Shown piece by piece: positions 1 through 6,395 of a stretch of 7,090 nucleotides of DNA. The position numbers were made by a program, and so were the translations under genes. This DNA is from CAXGUU01 sp964012875. Its GTDB lineage: Bacteria > Pseudomonadota > Gammaproteobacteria > Ga0077536. The notes under the pieces were generated by a model. That model saw only the letters and a list, made by a program, of their open reading frames with translations, had not been told where the DNA came from and did not search any database. Numbering within the stretch: position 1 is the stretch's first letter; each line of letters starts with the position of its first letter. The stretch is from NCBI GenBank assembly GCA_964012875.1, contig CAXGUU010000168.1:1-7090 (forward strand), written 5' to 3'.

Positions 1-1246
1 CTTCGTACGATCCGGGCGTTGCCGATACGAAGATCATCTGCGGCGCGAGCTTTTCGAATTCCTCGAATTTGAGTGGCCGGTTGTCGAGCGCGGACGGTAA
101 CCGGAACCCGTATTCGACCAGATTCTCTTTGCGCGAGCGGTCGCCGCGGTACATGCCACCGAGCTGGGGCACGGTGACATGGCTTTCGTCGATCACGAGC
201 AGGGTGTCGGCCGGCAGGTATTCGAACAGGGTAGCCGGTGGTTCCCCAGCGGCACGACCGGATAAATGTCTGCTGTAGTTCTCGATGCCATTGCAGTACC
301 CGATTTCGTGCATCATCTCGATATCGAAGCGCGTACGCTGCTCAAGACGTTGGGCCTCGACCAACTTGTCGTGTTTGCGCAGATAGGCCAAACGATCAAC
401 CAGCTCCTCCTTGATTGTTTCAATCGCACGCAACACGGTCTCGCGGGTGGTGACATAGTGTGATTTAGGATAAATCGTGAACCGTGGCACCTTGCGCACG
501 ACTTCGCCGGTGAGCGGATCGAAGAAAGCCAGCGATTCGATTTCGTCATCGAACAACTCGACCCGAATAGCGTCACGTTCAGACTCGGCCGGAAAGATGT
601 CGATGATCTCACCGCGCACGCGGTACGTGCCGCGCTCGAGCTCATAATCATTACGGCGGTATTGAAGTTCAGCGAGTCGTCTCAACACGTCACGCTGATC
701 GATGATGTCGCCACGGCGCAGGTGCAACACCATGGCGTGGTATTCATCGGGCTCACCAAGGCCGTAGATTGCTGACACCGTCGCCACAATGATGGTGTCC
801 GATCGTTCCAGCAGTGCCTTCGTCGCCGACAAGCGCATTTGCTCGATGTGGTCGTTAATCGACGCATCCTTCTCTATATAGGTGTCGGATGCTGGGACAT
901 AGGCCTCCGGCTGGTAGTAATCGTAGTAAGAAACGAAATACTCAACCGCGTTGTTGGGAAAGAACTCCCGCATCTCACCGTACAACTGGGCCGCCAGGGT
1001 CTTGTTCGGCGCCAACACGATGGTCGGCCGCTGAACCGCCTCAACGACATTGGCGATGGTGTAAGTCTTACCCGACCCGGTGACCCCCAGCAGCGTCTGG
1101 TGGTAAAGACCAGCCTGGAGCCCATCGATTAGTGAAGCAATGGCTTCGGGCTGACCCCCGGCAGGTATGAAATCGGCGACCAGTTCAAACCGCTTGCGGG
1201 CCGTCGAGGCAACCGGCTTCAGTAGTGATTTAGGCTGGGTCGACAT
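1..1246 (-). CDS. uvrB: UvrABC system protein B (excinuclease subunit), N-terminal 415 residues, cut by window edge
   Basis: UvrB is the damage-verifying helicase-like subunit of cytoplasmic nucleotide excision repair. UvrA loads it on DNA, and it then recruits UvrC for incision. The minus-strand frame is uninterrupted. Visible landmarks are Walker A GVTGSGKT at residues 54-61, the family's damage-probing beta-hairpin region rich in Tyr (YYDYYQPEAYVP, about 107-118, then the conserved DTYIEKDASIND), and Walker B DESH at 353-356 followed by the conserved TVPQLGGMYRGDRSRKENLV stretch. Landmarks sit about 15 residues later than in the E. coli protein, so the N-terminus is slightly extended (MSTQPKSLLKPV...). 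The last codon inside the window reads ATPGSYE. The rest of the second helicase domain and the C-terminal UVR motif lie off the left edge. No good Shine-Dalgarno sequence precedes the ATG, and no LexA-type CTGT-N8-ACAG box is visible in the spacer up to the tRNA. Identification is certain; the exact start is less so. Confidence 0.97.
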   Translation of the reverse strand, partial: MSTQPKSLLKPVASTARKRFELVADFIPAGGQPEAIASLIDGLQAGLYHQTLLGVTGSGKTYTIANVVEAVQRPTIVLAPNKTLAAQLYGEMREFFPNNAVEYFVSYYDYYQPEAYVPASDTYIEKDASINDHIEQMRLSATKALLERSDTIIVATVSAIYGLGEPDEYHAMVLHLRRGDIIDQRDVLRRLAELQYRRNDYELERGTYRVRGEIIDIFPAESERDAIRVELFDDEIESLAFFDPLTGEVVRKVPRFTIYPKSHYVTTRETVLRAIETIKEELVDRLAYLRKHDKLVEAQRLEQRTRFDIEMMHEIGYCNGIENYSRHLSGRAAGEPPATLFEYLPADTLLVIDESHVTVPQLGGMYRGDRSRKENLVEYGFRLPSALDNRPLKFEEFEKLAPQMIFVSATPGSYE

Positions 1247-1319
1247 ATGGGTCGATCTTACACCTGACGCAATTCATTCCCGAGCGCAAAATTAGCGCGT
1301 TTTAACGAGGTCTCTTAAA

Positions 1320-1348
1320 TTGACCCTCATACCACGCACCAGTAAGAT
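1320..1348 (+). promoter_or_regulatory. Sigma70-type promoter of the tRNA-Asn gene
   Basis: The -35 element TTGACC (1320-1325) and the -10 element TAAGAT (1343-1348) are separated by exactly 17 bases. The -10 is followed by a GC-rich discriminator (ACGCCGCGC), which is typical of stable-RNA promoters under stringent (ppGpp) control. Transcription would start near 1355, about ten bases before the mature tRNA. The motif match is seen directly; promoter activity and stringent control are inferred. Confidence 0.75.
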
Positions 1349-1365
1349 ACGCCGCGCTCCACAAT

Positions 1366-1441
1366 TCCCCGGTAGCTCAGTTGGTAGAGCAGATGACTGT
1401 TAATCATCGGGTCGGCGGTTCGAGCCCGTCCCGGGGAGCCA
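1366..1441 (+). tRNA. tRNA-Asn, anticodon GUU
   Basis: This is a complete 76-base cloverleaf. The acceptor stem TCCCCGG pairs with CCGGGGA, the D-stem GCTC pairs with GAGC, and the anticodon stem GATGA pairs with TCATC around a loop with GTT at 1399-1401. The T-arm GGCGG-TTCGAGC-CCGTC contains one G-U pair. The discriminator base is G, and the 3' CCA is encoded at 1439-1441. A GUU anticodon reads AAC and AAU codons, and its first base is a known site of queuosine modification in bacteria. The gene is single and has its own promoter. I see no repeat of its 3' end elsewhere in the window that would mark an integrated element, and no strong rho-independent terminator directly after it. Confidence 0.98.
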
Positions 1442-1617
1442 TTCCCGCGCATTCGCGCAGTTCAGTTCAGGGACTTTTCACCGAGTAGCGGAATGCCACG
1501 CGATGGGAATCGATGGCCGAGGTCTTAGGCTGGGACGAGGAAACGATCCTCAGTCAGCGCATCCGTTGGCGAAAGATGCGATCATTCCGGCGTGACTTCA
1601 CGTCCGAGGCCCCTGTC

Positions 1618-1914
1618 ATGCTGCGACCCTCGCAAGCAGTATCGGCGAAAATCCTAACGTTTTTGCTCGCTGTGAATCTTAGCGGCTGCAATATATTCAA
1701 TCGCTGGGACGCGCTCGTCTACACCAACAAATTCGATCGCAGCAATTCCCTCGACATTGGTACTTTTGCAACCCTGGAGGATTGTCGCGCGGCCGCCAAA
1801 GCCAAGATGGCTGAACTGAAAATCGGTGAGCTGGGCGGGTACATATGCGGTGAAAACTGTCTTGTAAAATGGGGCTTCGGTAATATGCGGATGTGCGCGC
1901 GCACGGCTCGTTGA
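1618..1914 (+). CDS. Small cysteine-containing lipoprotein of unknown function
   Basis: This 98-residue protein has a lipoprotein signal: Arg3 and Lys11, a hydrophobic stretch ILTFLLAVN, then the lipobox LSGC with the lipidated Cys at residue 24. Asn at +2 is not the classical inner-membrane-retention Asp, so outer-membrane placement is plausible in a Gram-negative cell. The mature part has Cys56, Cys77, Cys81 and Cys93, which could form disulfides in the periplasm. The pattern DIGTFATLEDCRAAAKAKM...GGYICGENC resembles a recurring group of short uncharacterised proteobacterial proteins with an E-x-C-R-A-A motif and a terminal C-G-x-N-C; this resemblance is from memory. I chose the ATG at 1618 because GAGG (1606-1609) lies 8 bases upstream and the signal peptide begins here. 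The frame is open to an earlier ATG at 1513, but that would put 35 charged residues before the signal peptide. The phosphatase gene starts 46 bases after the stop. Confidence 0.72.
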   Translation: MLRPSQAVSAKILTFLLAVNLSGCNIFNRWDALVYTNKFDRSNSLDIGTFATLEDCRAAAKAKMAELKIGELGGYICGENCLVKWGFGNMRMCARTAR

Positions 1915-1960
1915 ACGTCAATTGACTTTCTTTAATTTCTGGTAAACGCGACCCTTCCCC

Positions 1961-2698
1961 ATGCGCAAGATTCATTTTCAAGGGCCCAGAAACGTTCGTG
2001 ATCTGGGTGGCATTCAGTCGGCAGACGGGCGACAGATACGCAGTGGCCAGGTTGTCCGTGGCGACGGCCTGGCCCGCATGACCGACGCGGATTTGCAAAA
2101 ATTTTCAGAGCTGGGCATTGCAACGGTCATAGATTTACGCACCTCGGATGAATGCAAACGTGCGCCGAGCAAGTTACCGCGCGATTCCAATATCAAAACC
2201 GTCAATCACGGTTTCATGATCCAAGGGTCGTTCGAAATGTTCGACGCCGTTAATAATCAAGGCGCTGATGCGGAGACCGCGCATCGAATGATGGCATCCA
2301 ACTACGCCGCCATGCCGATGGAGCACAGCCAAGTCGTTCGGGATGTATTTTCGACGCTTGTCAGCGAACCCCACCATCCATGTTACATCCACTGCACCAG
2401 CGGAAAAGATCGCACCGGGCTTATCTGCGCCCTGCTGCTTCTGACGCTCAACGTTGCCGAGGAAGATGTCATCGAAGATTACGTACTCAGTAACGTGGAG
2501 CATCAGCCGGTCGACGTGTTTCGTGACAGCGCCAGAAAGGACGCTGTTGGAGAAATCATGTCTGCCCATGAAGACTTCATTCGAGCAGCCCTCGATTCGG
2601 TAGTTGATAGCTGTGGCTCGGTCGAGAATTACTTCGAGCGTCACATCGGACTCGACCTTGCGTGGCGAATCACCCTAGAGGAACTAATGCTCGAATGA
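1961..2698 (+). CDS. Tyrosine/dual-specificity protein phosphatase (MptpB-like, HCxxGKDRTG)
   Basis: This 245-residue cytoplasmic-type protein has no signal peptide or membrane segment. Residues 144-153 read HCTSGKDRTG, the phosphate-binding loop of Cys-based phosphatases, with nucleophile Cys145 and phosphate-coordinating Arg151. The Lys-Asp inside the loop is shared with the bacterial MptpB/LipA-type group, some members of which act on phosphotyrosine, phosphoserine/threonine and phosphoinositides. The N-terminal RNVRDLGG at 10-17, RSGQVVRGDGLARMT at 27-41 and VIDLRT at 56-61 are standard for this group. Length is normal for the family. The substrate cannot be told from sequence. The Shine-Dalgarno is weak, and a possible -35 (TTGACT, 1922-1927) lacks a well-spaced -10, so co-transcription with the lipoprotein gene 46 bases upstream is possible. 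The family call is secure. Confidence 0.9.
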   Translation: MRKIHFQGPRNVRDLGGIQSADGRQIRSGQVVRGDGLARMTDADLQKFSELGIATVIDLRTSDECKRAPSKLPRDSNIKTVNHGFMIQGSFEMFDAVNNQGADAETAHRMMASNYAAMPMEHSQVVRDVFSTLVSEPHHPCYIHCTSGKDRTGLICALLLLTLNVAEEDVIEDYVLSNVEHQPVDVFRDSARKDAVGEIMSAHEDFIRAALDSVVDSCGSVENYFERHIGLDLAWRITLEELMLE

Positions 2699-2810
2699 CA
2701 CGGGCCGACTCCACGCTCCATCGTGCAGGCCGAAATTATTTGCCGCGCTTGCAACAAACTAATTCCGTACGCTAACGTCCCGAGCCGCAATCTTCAGTGC
2801 ATAACGCAGC

Positions 2811-3761
2811 ATGTCCCCCGAAAGCCGCAACCTGCTTCAGCGACACCTTTTTAGCAGCCGCAATGCCTGCAGCGTTGGAGGATTCGGCGCGCTGGCGGAA
2901 TTCGACGAGGGCGACGCTGTTTCGCGTGATGAAGGTGATGAGCGACTCACGCTGCGCAACGAACGTGGCGCCATCAGCATCAATTGGAATTTTGAGGCCG
3001 AGGCTTGCGCATTCGAAAGCGTCTCGGCGCGAGAAAATGCCTGGCTTTGCGGTGTGGGTTATTTATATCCCGCCGTTCGGTGTACACCGCCGTCAGTCGT
3101 AGTTACTGAACTCGGCCGCGACAAAGCTGCCCTGGACCCGACCCGTCGCGAAAATTATTTGTTCGATCTCGGAGCAGGATTGACGAACGTCCGATTTTGT
3201 ATCAGAACCGCTGATGCTCGCCTGATCGACAACTTGCGCCGACTGGCAGGACAGCCGGTGCTGAATGGCGGACATTCCATCATCGATGAAATCATTGATG
3301 TCAGCCCACATCGGATCGTCTTCAATGAATTAGTCAGAATCGAGGTGTACCAGAATATCGACCGTCACGAGACCCCTGCTGGCTCTCACACGCACGTACT
3401 ACCGAATCTGCTAAAGGCCAAGCGCACTCACAGCGCGAATCTTCCCTATCCTGACGGCACGGTTCCGCTGTTGACACTGCATCCCGAAAATCCGCTATCT
3501 GATGAATTTGGCCGTGCCCGTTCATTCGACCGAGAGGCGTTTACGCGATTTGAATCATGCTTGAACCGCTTCGGTTGGATGCCCTATGTGACCGCCAAGA
3601 ATGCATTGATCGAGGCGTTCGAACAGAACGACCTTACGCATTACCGCCCGGCGCGTACCCGTGTGGGCCGGAGCGCAGAAAAGATCGCGCTCAGACAACT
3701 CCATCACCTCGGCGCGAAGCGAAGCCAGCTGAAACAATGGTCCGAACAGCTGCGACATTGA
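2811..3761 (+). CDS. Conserved hypothetical protein with GSHTHVLP motif (possibly DUF6925)
   Basis: This 316-residue soluble protein has no signal peptide. The middle and C-terminal parts look like a conserved family I recall mainly from alphaproteobacteria: FDLGAGL at 118-124 followed by CIRTADARLI, SPHRIVF at 165-171, RIEVYQNI at 176-183, GSHTHVLPNLL at 191-201, then THSANLPYPDG and a P-L-L-T-L-H-P-E-N-P segment. I believe this is DUF6925, but that name needs checking. The clustered His residues (193, 195, 207) in a conserved setting could bind metal or serve catalysis; this is inference, and no enzyme activity is known to me. A weakly alike N-terminal block (GFGALAEFDEGD, about 24-35) also fits the family. 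The start ATG has only a poor Shine-Dalgarno sequence. The next gene begins 14 bases after its stop, so it probably leads a three-gene operon with the exported protein and YhhQ. Confidence 0.8.
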   Translation: MSPESRNLLQRHLFSSRNACSVGGFGALAEFDEGDAVSRDEGDERLTLRNERGAISINWNFEAEACAFESVSARENAWLCGVGYLYPAVRCTPPSVVVTELGRDKAALDPTRRENYLFDLGAGLTNVRFCIRTADARLIDNLRRLAGQPVLNGGHSIIDEIIDVSPHRIVFNELVRIEVYQNIDRHETPAGSHTHVLPNLLKAKRTHSANLPYPDGTVPLLTLHPENPLSDEFGRARSFDREAFTRFESCLNRFGWMPYVTAKNALIEAFEQNDLTHYRPARTRVGRSAEKIALRQLHHLGAKRSQLKQWSEQLRH

Positions 3762-3775
3762 AGGGGCGGAGCGCG

Positions 3776-4321
3776 ATGGGAAATGGGGGAAAGCGGATGC
3801 TACGTTACCTGCTTTTTCTGGCGTGTATCGTCATTGCCGCGCCCCGACTATCGGCACAGGAGCAGTCGGATCCGCCGTTTACTGTCCTTCTACCGCCGGG
3901 CCTGGCACTGACGGATTTCACGCCTTCGATCAACGGTTCAACTTACACCTACACCTCAACAAACCAGAACGACTTGCTGCGACTCATGATTACTGTCATG
4001 CCCAGGAAGGCGATCGACCAACGTTTCGGAGCACTCTCCGAAGTTCAGTGCATCAACCTGTTCGTCACAGAACTGCGCACTAATCACGACAACTTTTTTG
4101 TCGTCAACCAGAGTCGACCACTCACTCTTTCCGGCCATGAATTCCCGCAATTCCGCTGGTCAGGAAAGAACGCGGGCGTCAGGTGGACGGGAATTCTAAG
4201 TTGCGGGGCCGTAAAGGATTGGTACCTCGTCGTTCATTTCGTCGATGAGACATTGCGCGCCGCACGCACATTCCCTCAGGTGCGTACATCGTTGCGCGAT
4301 CTCCGACCGACCCGACCCTGA
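3776..4321 (+). CDS. Small exported protein of unknown function
   Basis: This 181-residue protein has a clear Sec signal peptide: a basic n-region (GKRMLR), a hydrophobic core LLFLACIVIAA, and a likely cleavage site LSA|QEQ after residue 27. The mature part is about 154 residues with two cysteines (92 and 143) that could form one disulfide. It has no membrane segment and no motif I recognise, so it is predicted periplasmic or surface-exposed. Two starts are possible: ATG 3776 (GGAG 4 bases upstream, 14 bases after the previous stop) and ATG 3797 (GGGGGA 6 bases upstream, giving a 174-residue precursor). Both keep the signal peptide; I list the longer. The frame stays open upstream to 3557, but that part overlaps the preceding gene and is not believable. 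The TGA stop at 4319-4321 shares its A with the ATG of yhhQ, which suggests translational coupling. Confidence 0.82.
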   Translation: MGNGGKRMLRYLLFLACIVIAAPRLSAQEQSDPPFTVLLPPGLALTDFTPSINGSTYTYTSTNQNDLLRLMITVMPRKAIDQRFGALSEVQCINLFVTELRTNHDNFFVVNQSRPLTLSGHEFPQFRWSGKNAGVRWTGILSCGAVKDWYLVVHFVDETLRAARTFPQVRTSLRDLRPTRP

Positions 4322-5043
4322 TGTCAGAGCGGGCGTACCGGTATTACGCGCTCCTGATGGCGGGGTTCGTGACCGTGTTGTTGTGCTCGAACCTGATCGG
4401 GCCTGCAAAAGTCGGCCAACTCGACCTTCCACTCACGCTACCCCTGATTGGTGCGACACTCGTTTTCGGCGCAGGCAATCTGTTTTTTCCAATCAGCTAT
4501 ATCTTCGGTGACATTCTGACTGAAGTGTATGGTTATGCACGGGCTCGCCGTGTGATCTGGGCAGGTTTCGCCGCCATAATCTTTGCAACGCTGATGTCGC
4601 AAGTCATTATCCATCTGCCGCCGAGCCCCAGCGAGCCGTTCAACGAAATTCTGCAGCCGGCGATTGAAACGGTATTCGGTTCGACCTGGCGAATCGTCGT
4701 TGCATCGATTCTGGCATTCTGGATTGGCGACTTTGTGAACGCCTACATCATGGCCAAGATGAAGCTCTGGACTGAAGGTCGACATCTGTGGACGCGCACC
4801 ATCGGTTCGACCATTCTCGGGCAAGGCGTCGACAGCCTGATCTTTTACCCGATCGCGTTTTTTGGTATTTGGAACTCTGAGACGCTGTTTGCCGTACTAA
4901 TCTTCAATTTCGCATTCAAAGTTTGCGTCGAAATCGTAATGACACCGGTAACCTACGTTGCGGTCGCTTTTCTCAAACGGGCCGAGGGGGAAGACTATTA
5001 CGACCGGCAAACAGATTTCACGCCATTCTCACTTGCTGACTAG
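4321..5043 (+). CDS. yhhQ: Queuosine precursor transporter, YhhQ family (DUF165)
   Basis: This 240-residue inner-membrane protein has about six hydrophobic segments (roughly 8-26, 40-62, 78-98, 123-143, 168-184 and 187-216). Family signatures are FPISYIFGDILTEVYGY at 56-72, the GDFVNAYIMAKMK stretch at 136-148, and GSTILGQGVDSLIF at 162-175, containing the Gly-Ser-Thr...Gly-Gln...Asp-Ser pattern of this group. In E. coli, YhhQ takes up the 7-deazaguanine precursors preQ0/preQ1 used to make queuosine in tRNAs with GUN anticodons. Length is normal, at about 220-240 residues. The ATG overlaps the stop of the exported-protein gene by one base, so expression is probably coupled to it. No terminator is obvious after the stop. 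Substrate choice among deazaguanines cannot be read from sequence, but the family call is firm. Confidence 0.93.
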   Translation: MSERAYRYYALLMAGFVTVLLCSNLIGPAKVGQLDLPLTLPLIGATLVFGAGNLFFPISYIFGDILTEVYGYARARRVIWAGFAAIIFATLMSQVIIHLPPSPSEPFNEILQPAIETVFGSTWRIVVASILAFWIGDFVNAYIMAKMKLWTEGRHLWTRTIGSTILGQGVDSLIFYPIAFFGIWNSETLFAVLIFNFAFKVCVEIVMTPVTYVAVAFLKRAEGEDYYDRQTDFTPFSLAD

Positions 5044-5624
5044 ATTAGGTCTCAACAATTCCGGCCGCGCTTGAACTCCTTGTGCTCCGCGGTGCAGCTC
5101 GGCCCGACAACGCCACGGCAATCCCTAGTCGCTGGCGCCGCGATGAGTAAACCCTGAGGGTCCGTCGACAGTCAGCCAAGGAATGAGCAGGACGCTCATG
5201 CCGGCTCCAGTGACAGAGCCAAACAGTGCAATCTGAGTGACCGTAGCGGCAACCATTCGGGCATTGGCGTCGAACGTCAAAACATTCATGGCCAACACAA
5301 TATCCAGGTGCGGTCGGGCTCGGGGCGCTCAGCGACGGTGCCCCTATCAAAAGCCGGGCCTACGACATACTCAGGTGCACGCCTACTCCGAAAGAAAATC
5401 TGGCTTAGCGCCAGCACTTCGAAGCACCAAATGGAAACGGTAAGAGGCACGCAAACAGCCCCAGTACATCGAGGCTCGACAATCCTTTGCGGAAATCATT
5501 CGGGATTACCATCAATCGTTGACGCCAGCTGCATCACTAGATGCGCGCAAGACCGAGACATACAGAAAGCTGCTAGGTCAAGTTTGCGCATCTTACCGAT
5601 TTGGGCAATCTCTTCTGGAAGGAA
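5044..5624. other. Gene-poor stretch of about 580 bases with possible gene remnants
   Basis: No frame on either strand gives a protein I can recognise with a proper start and ribosome site. Two short frames are described separately: a 54-codon minus-strand frame with a hydrophobic core (5125-5289), and a 66-codon plus-strand frame without a start codon (5444-5644). The region sits between two convergent genes (yhhQ plus, glycosyltransferase minus) and might be expected to hold a bidirectional terminator, but I find no strong GC hairpin followed by a T-run. The simplest reading is spacer containing decayed coding sequence. Confidence 0.5.
5125..5289 (-). CDS. Possible 54-residue membrane peptide or gene remnant
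   Basis: A minus-strand frame starts with ATG and ends at TAG, reading MNVLTFDANARMVAATVTQI and continuing through a hydrophobic run (about residues 12-41, including ALFGSVTGAGMSVLLIPWL) that could span the membrane once. No good Shine-Dalgarno sequence precedes it, there is an in-frame stop a short way upstream, and I know no matching family. It may be a small membrane protein, the remnant of a longer membrane gene, or chance. It is listed because it is the only plausible start-to-stop frame in this gene-poor stretch. Confidence 0.2.
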   Translation of the reverse strand: MNVLTFDANARMVAATVTQIALFGSVTGAGMSVLLIPWLTVDGPSGFTHRGASD

Positions 5625-5644
5625 TCAGAAAAATCGATACTTGA
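5444..5644 (+). pseudogene. Possible C-terminal remnant of an unknown gene (no start codon)
   Basis: Immediately after an in-frame TAA (5441-5443) the frame stays open for 66 codons to TGA (5642-5644) and reads like a helical, charged protein tail (EARKQPQYIEARQSFAEIIR... to ...SLLEGIRKIDT). It has no ATG, GTG or TTG near its beginning and no ribosome site. Third-position GC is only around half, lower than I would expect here for an intact gene. Its last 20 bases overlap the end of the convergent glycosyltransferase gene. It could be a decayed gene end or a chance open frame, and no family is recognised. Confidence 0.2.
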
Positions 5645-6395
5645 GCAAGTCCCAGAGTGCTTTCGCGCCGTCTTTCCAATTGATCTTCTTACCCTCGTCA
5701 TACGTACGGCCGAAATACGAGATGCCGATTTCGTAAATGCGCCAGCGCCTAGCCAATGCAACCTGGGCGCTGAACTGAACTTCAAACCCAAAGTCGTTTG
5801 CGGTGATCGCCAGGCTTTCGAGTACTTCGCGCGTGAACATTTTGTAGCAGACTTCGATATCTGTAAGCTGCTGGTTGTAAAAGGTATTGAACAAAAATGA
5901 AATCAATCGGTTCGCCATGTAATGATGAAAATACAGCGCCCGATGAGGTCGACCGTAAAAGCGGGAGCCGTAAACAACATCCGCAATCCGGCGCACCATC
6001 ACGAGGTCGTACATTTCCGCCCAGTCCGCCGGATCGTACTCAAGGTCCGCATCCTGAATTACGATGGCGTCGCCGGTGGACGCTGCAAAGCCTGTTTGCA
6101 AAGCAGCACCTTTGCCGCTGTTTCGTTCATGTAACAGAACCCTTACCGTGAAGTTTTCAACCCCGGGGGTAAGTGCCACATTGCCGTCCGCTCCCAGGGT
6201 CAGCGCCCCACTTTCGGTCGCCACCTCGTTCACATTTTCGAGCAACCATTCGCGCGTCCCATCTGAGGAACAGTCGTCGACGACGATCACTTCCTTGCGC
6301 ACTCCCGGGAGTGCGGCCAGGACCGCGACCAAGCATCCTGCAATAGTATCGCGCTCGTTGTACGCAGGAATAACGATGGATAGTTGCTTTGGCAC
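5625..6395 (-). CDS. Family 2 glycosyltransferase, dolichol-phosphate-mannose-synthase-like
   Basis: This 256-residue GT-A fold enzyme is predicted to move a sugar from a nucleotide-sugar to a lipid-phosphate or glycan acceptor at the cytoplasmic face of the membrane. Motifs in order: LSIVIPAYNE at 5-14, VVDDCSSDGT at 38-47 (nucleotide-binding Asp pair), ERNSGKGAALQTGF at 90-103, the metal-binding DAD in IQDADLEYDP at 113-122, YGSRF at 142-146, and the acceptor-side region TDIEVCYKMF at 178-187 with FGFEVQ at 202-207. No C-terminal membrane helices are present, so it resembles the soluble DPM1-type form (usually 230-260 residues). The segment between the VDD and GKG motifs is somewhat long (about residues 50-85). 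The start is GTG at 6395, since an in-frame stop lies 9 bases upstream and the conserved strand begins at residue 5. No Shine-Dalgarno sequence is evident. Sugar and acceptor cannot be deduced; a role in cell-surface polysaccharide or lipid glycosylation is likely. Confidence 0.92.
   Translation of the reverse strand: MPKQLSIVIPAYNERDTIAGCLVAVLAALPGVRKEVIVVDDCSSDGTREWLLENVNEVATESGALTLGADGNVALTPGVENFTVRVLLHERNSGKGAALQTGFAASTGDAIVIQDADLEYDPADWAEMYDLVMVRRIADVVYGSRFYGRPHRALYFHHYMANRLISFLFNTFYNQQLTDIEVCYKMFTREVLESLAITANDFGFEVQFSAQVALARRWRIYEIGISYFGRTYDEGKKINWKDGAKALWDLLKYRFF

Noticed and set aside
1513..1617. N-terminal extension of the lipoprotein frame, MAEVLGWDEETILSQRIRW, resembling the C-terminal 'LGWDE' region of FAD-dependent glycerol-3-phosphate dehydrogenases
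   Set aside because: The likeness covers only about ten residues, an in-frame stop lies 24 bases upstream, and no other part of that enzyme is found nearby. It is probably chance, though a scar of a lost gene cannot be excluded.
1917..1926. Ten-base palindrome GTCAATTGAC after the lipoprotein stop
   Set aside because: It has no loop for a stable hairpin and no defined T-run, so it is probably chance.
1922..1948. Possible promoter TTGACT...TAAACG before the phosphatase gene
   Set aside because: The spacer is only 15 bases and the -10 match is poor. It is not strong enough to annotate.
3557..3775. Upstream extension of the exported-protein frame to ATG 3557
   Set aside because: It would overlap the preceding gene by about 200 bases and bury the signal peptide inside the protein.
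5308..5736. 142-codon plus-strand open frame
   Set aside because: Composition is Ser/Arg-rich and unlike a protein, there is no ribosome site, and it overlaps the well-supported glycosyltransferase on the other strand.
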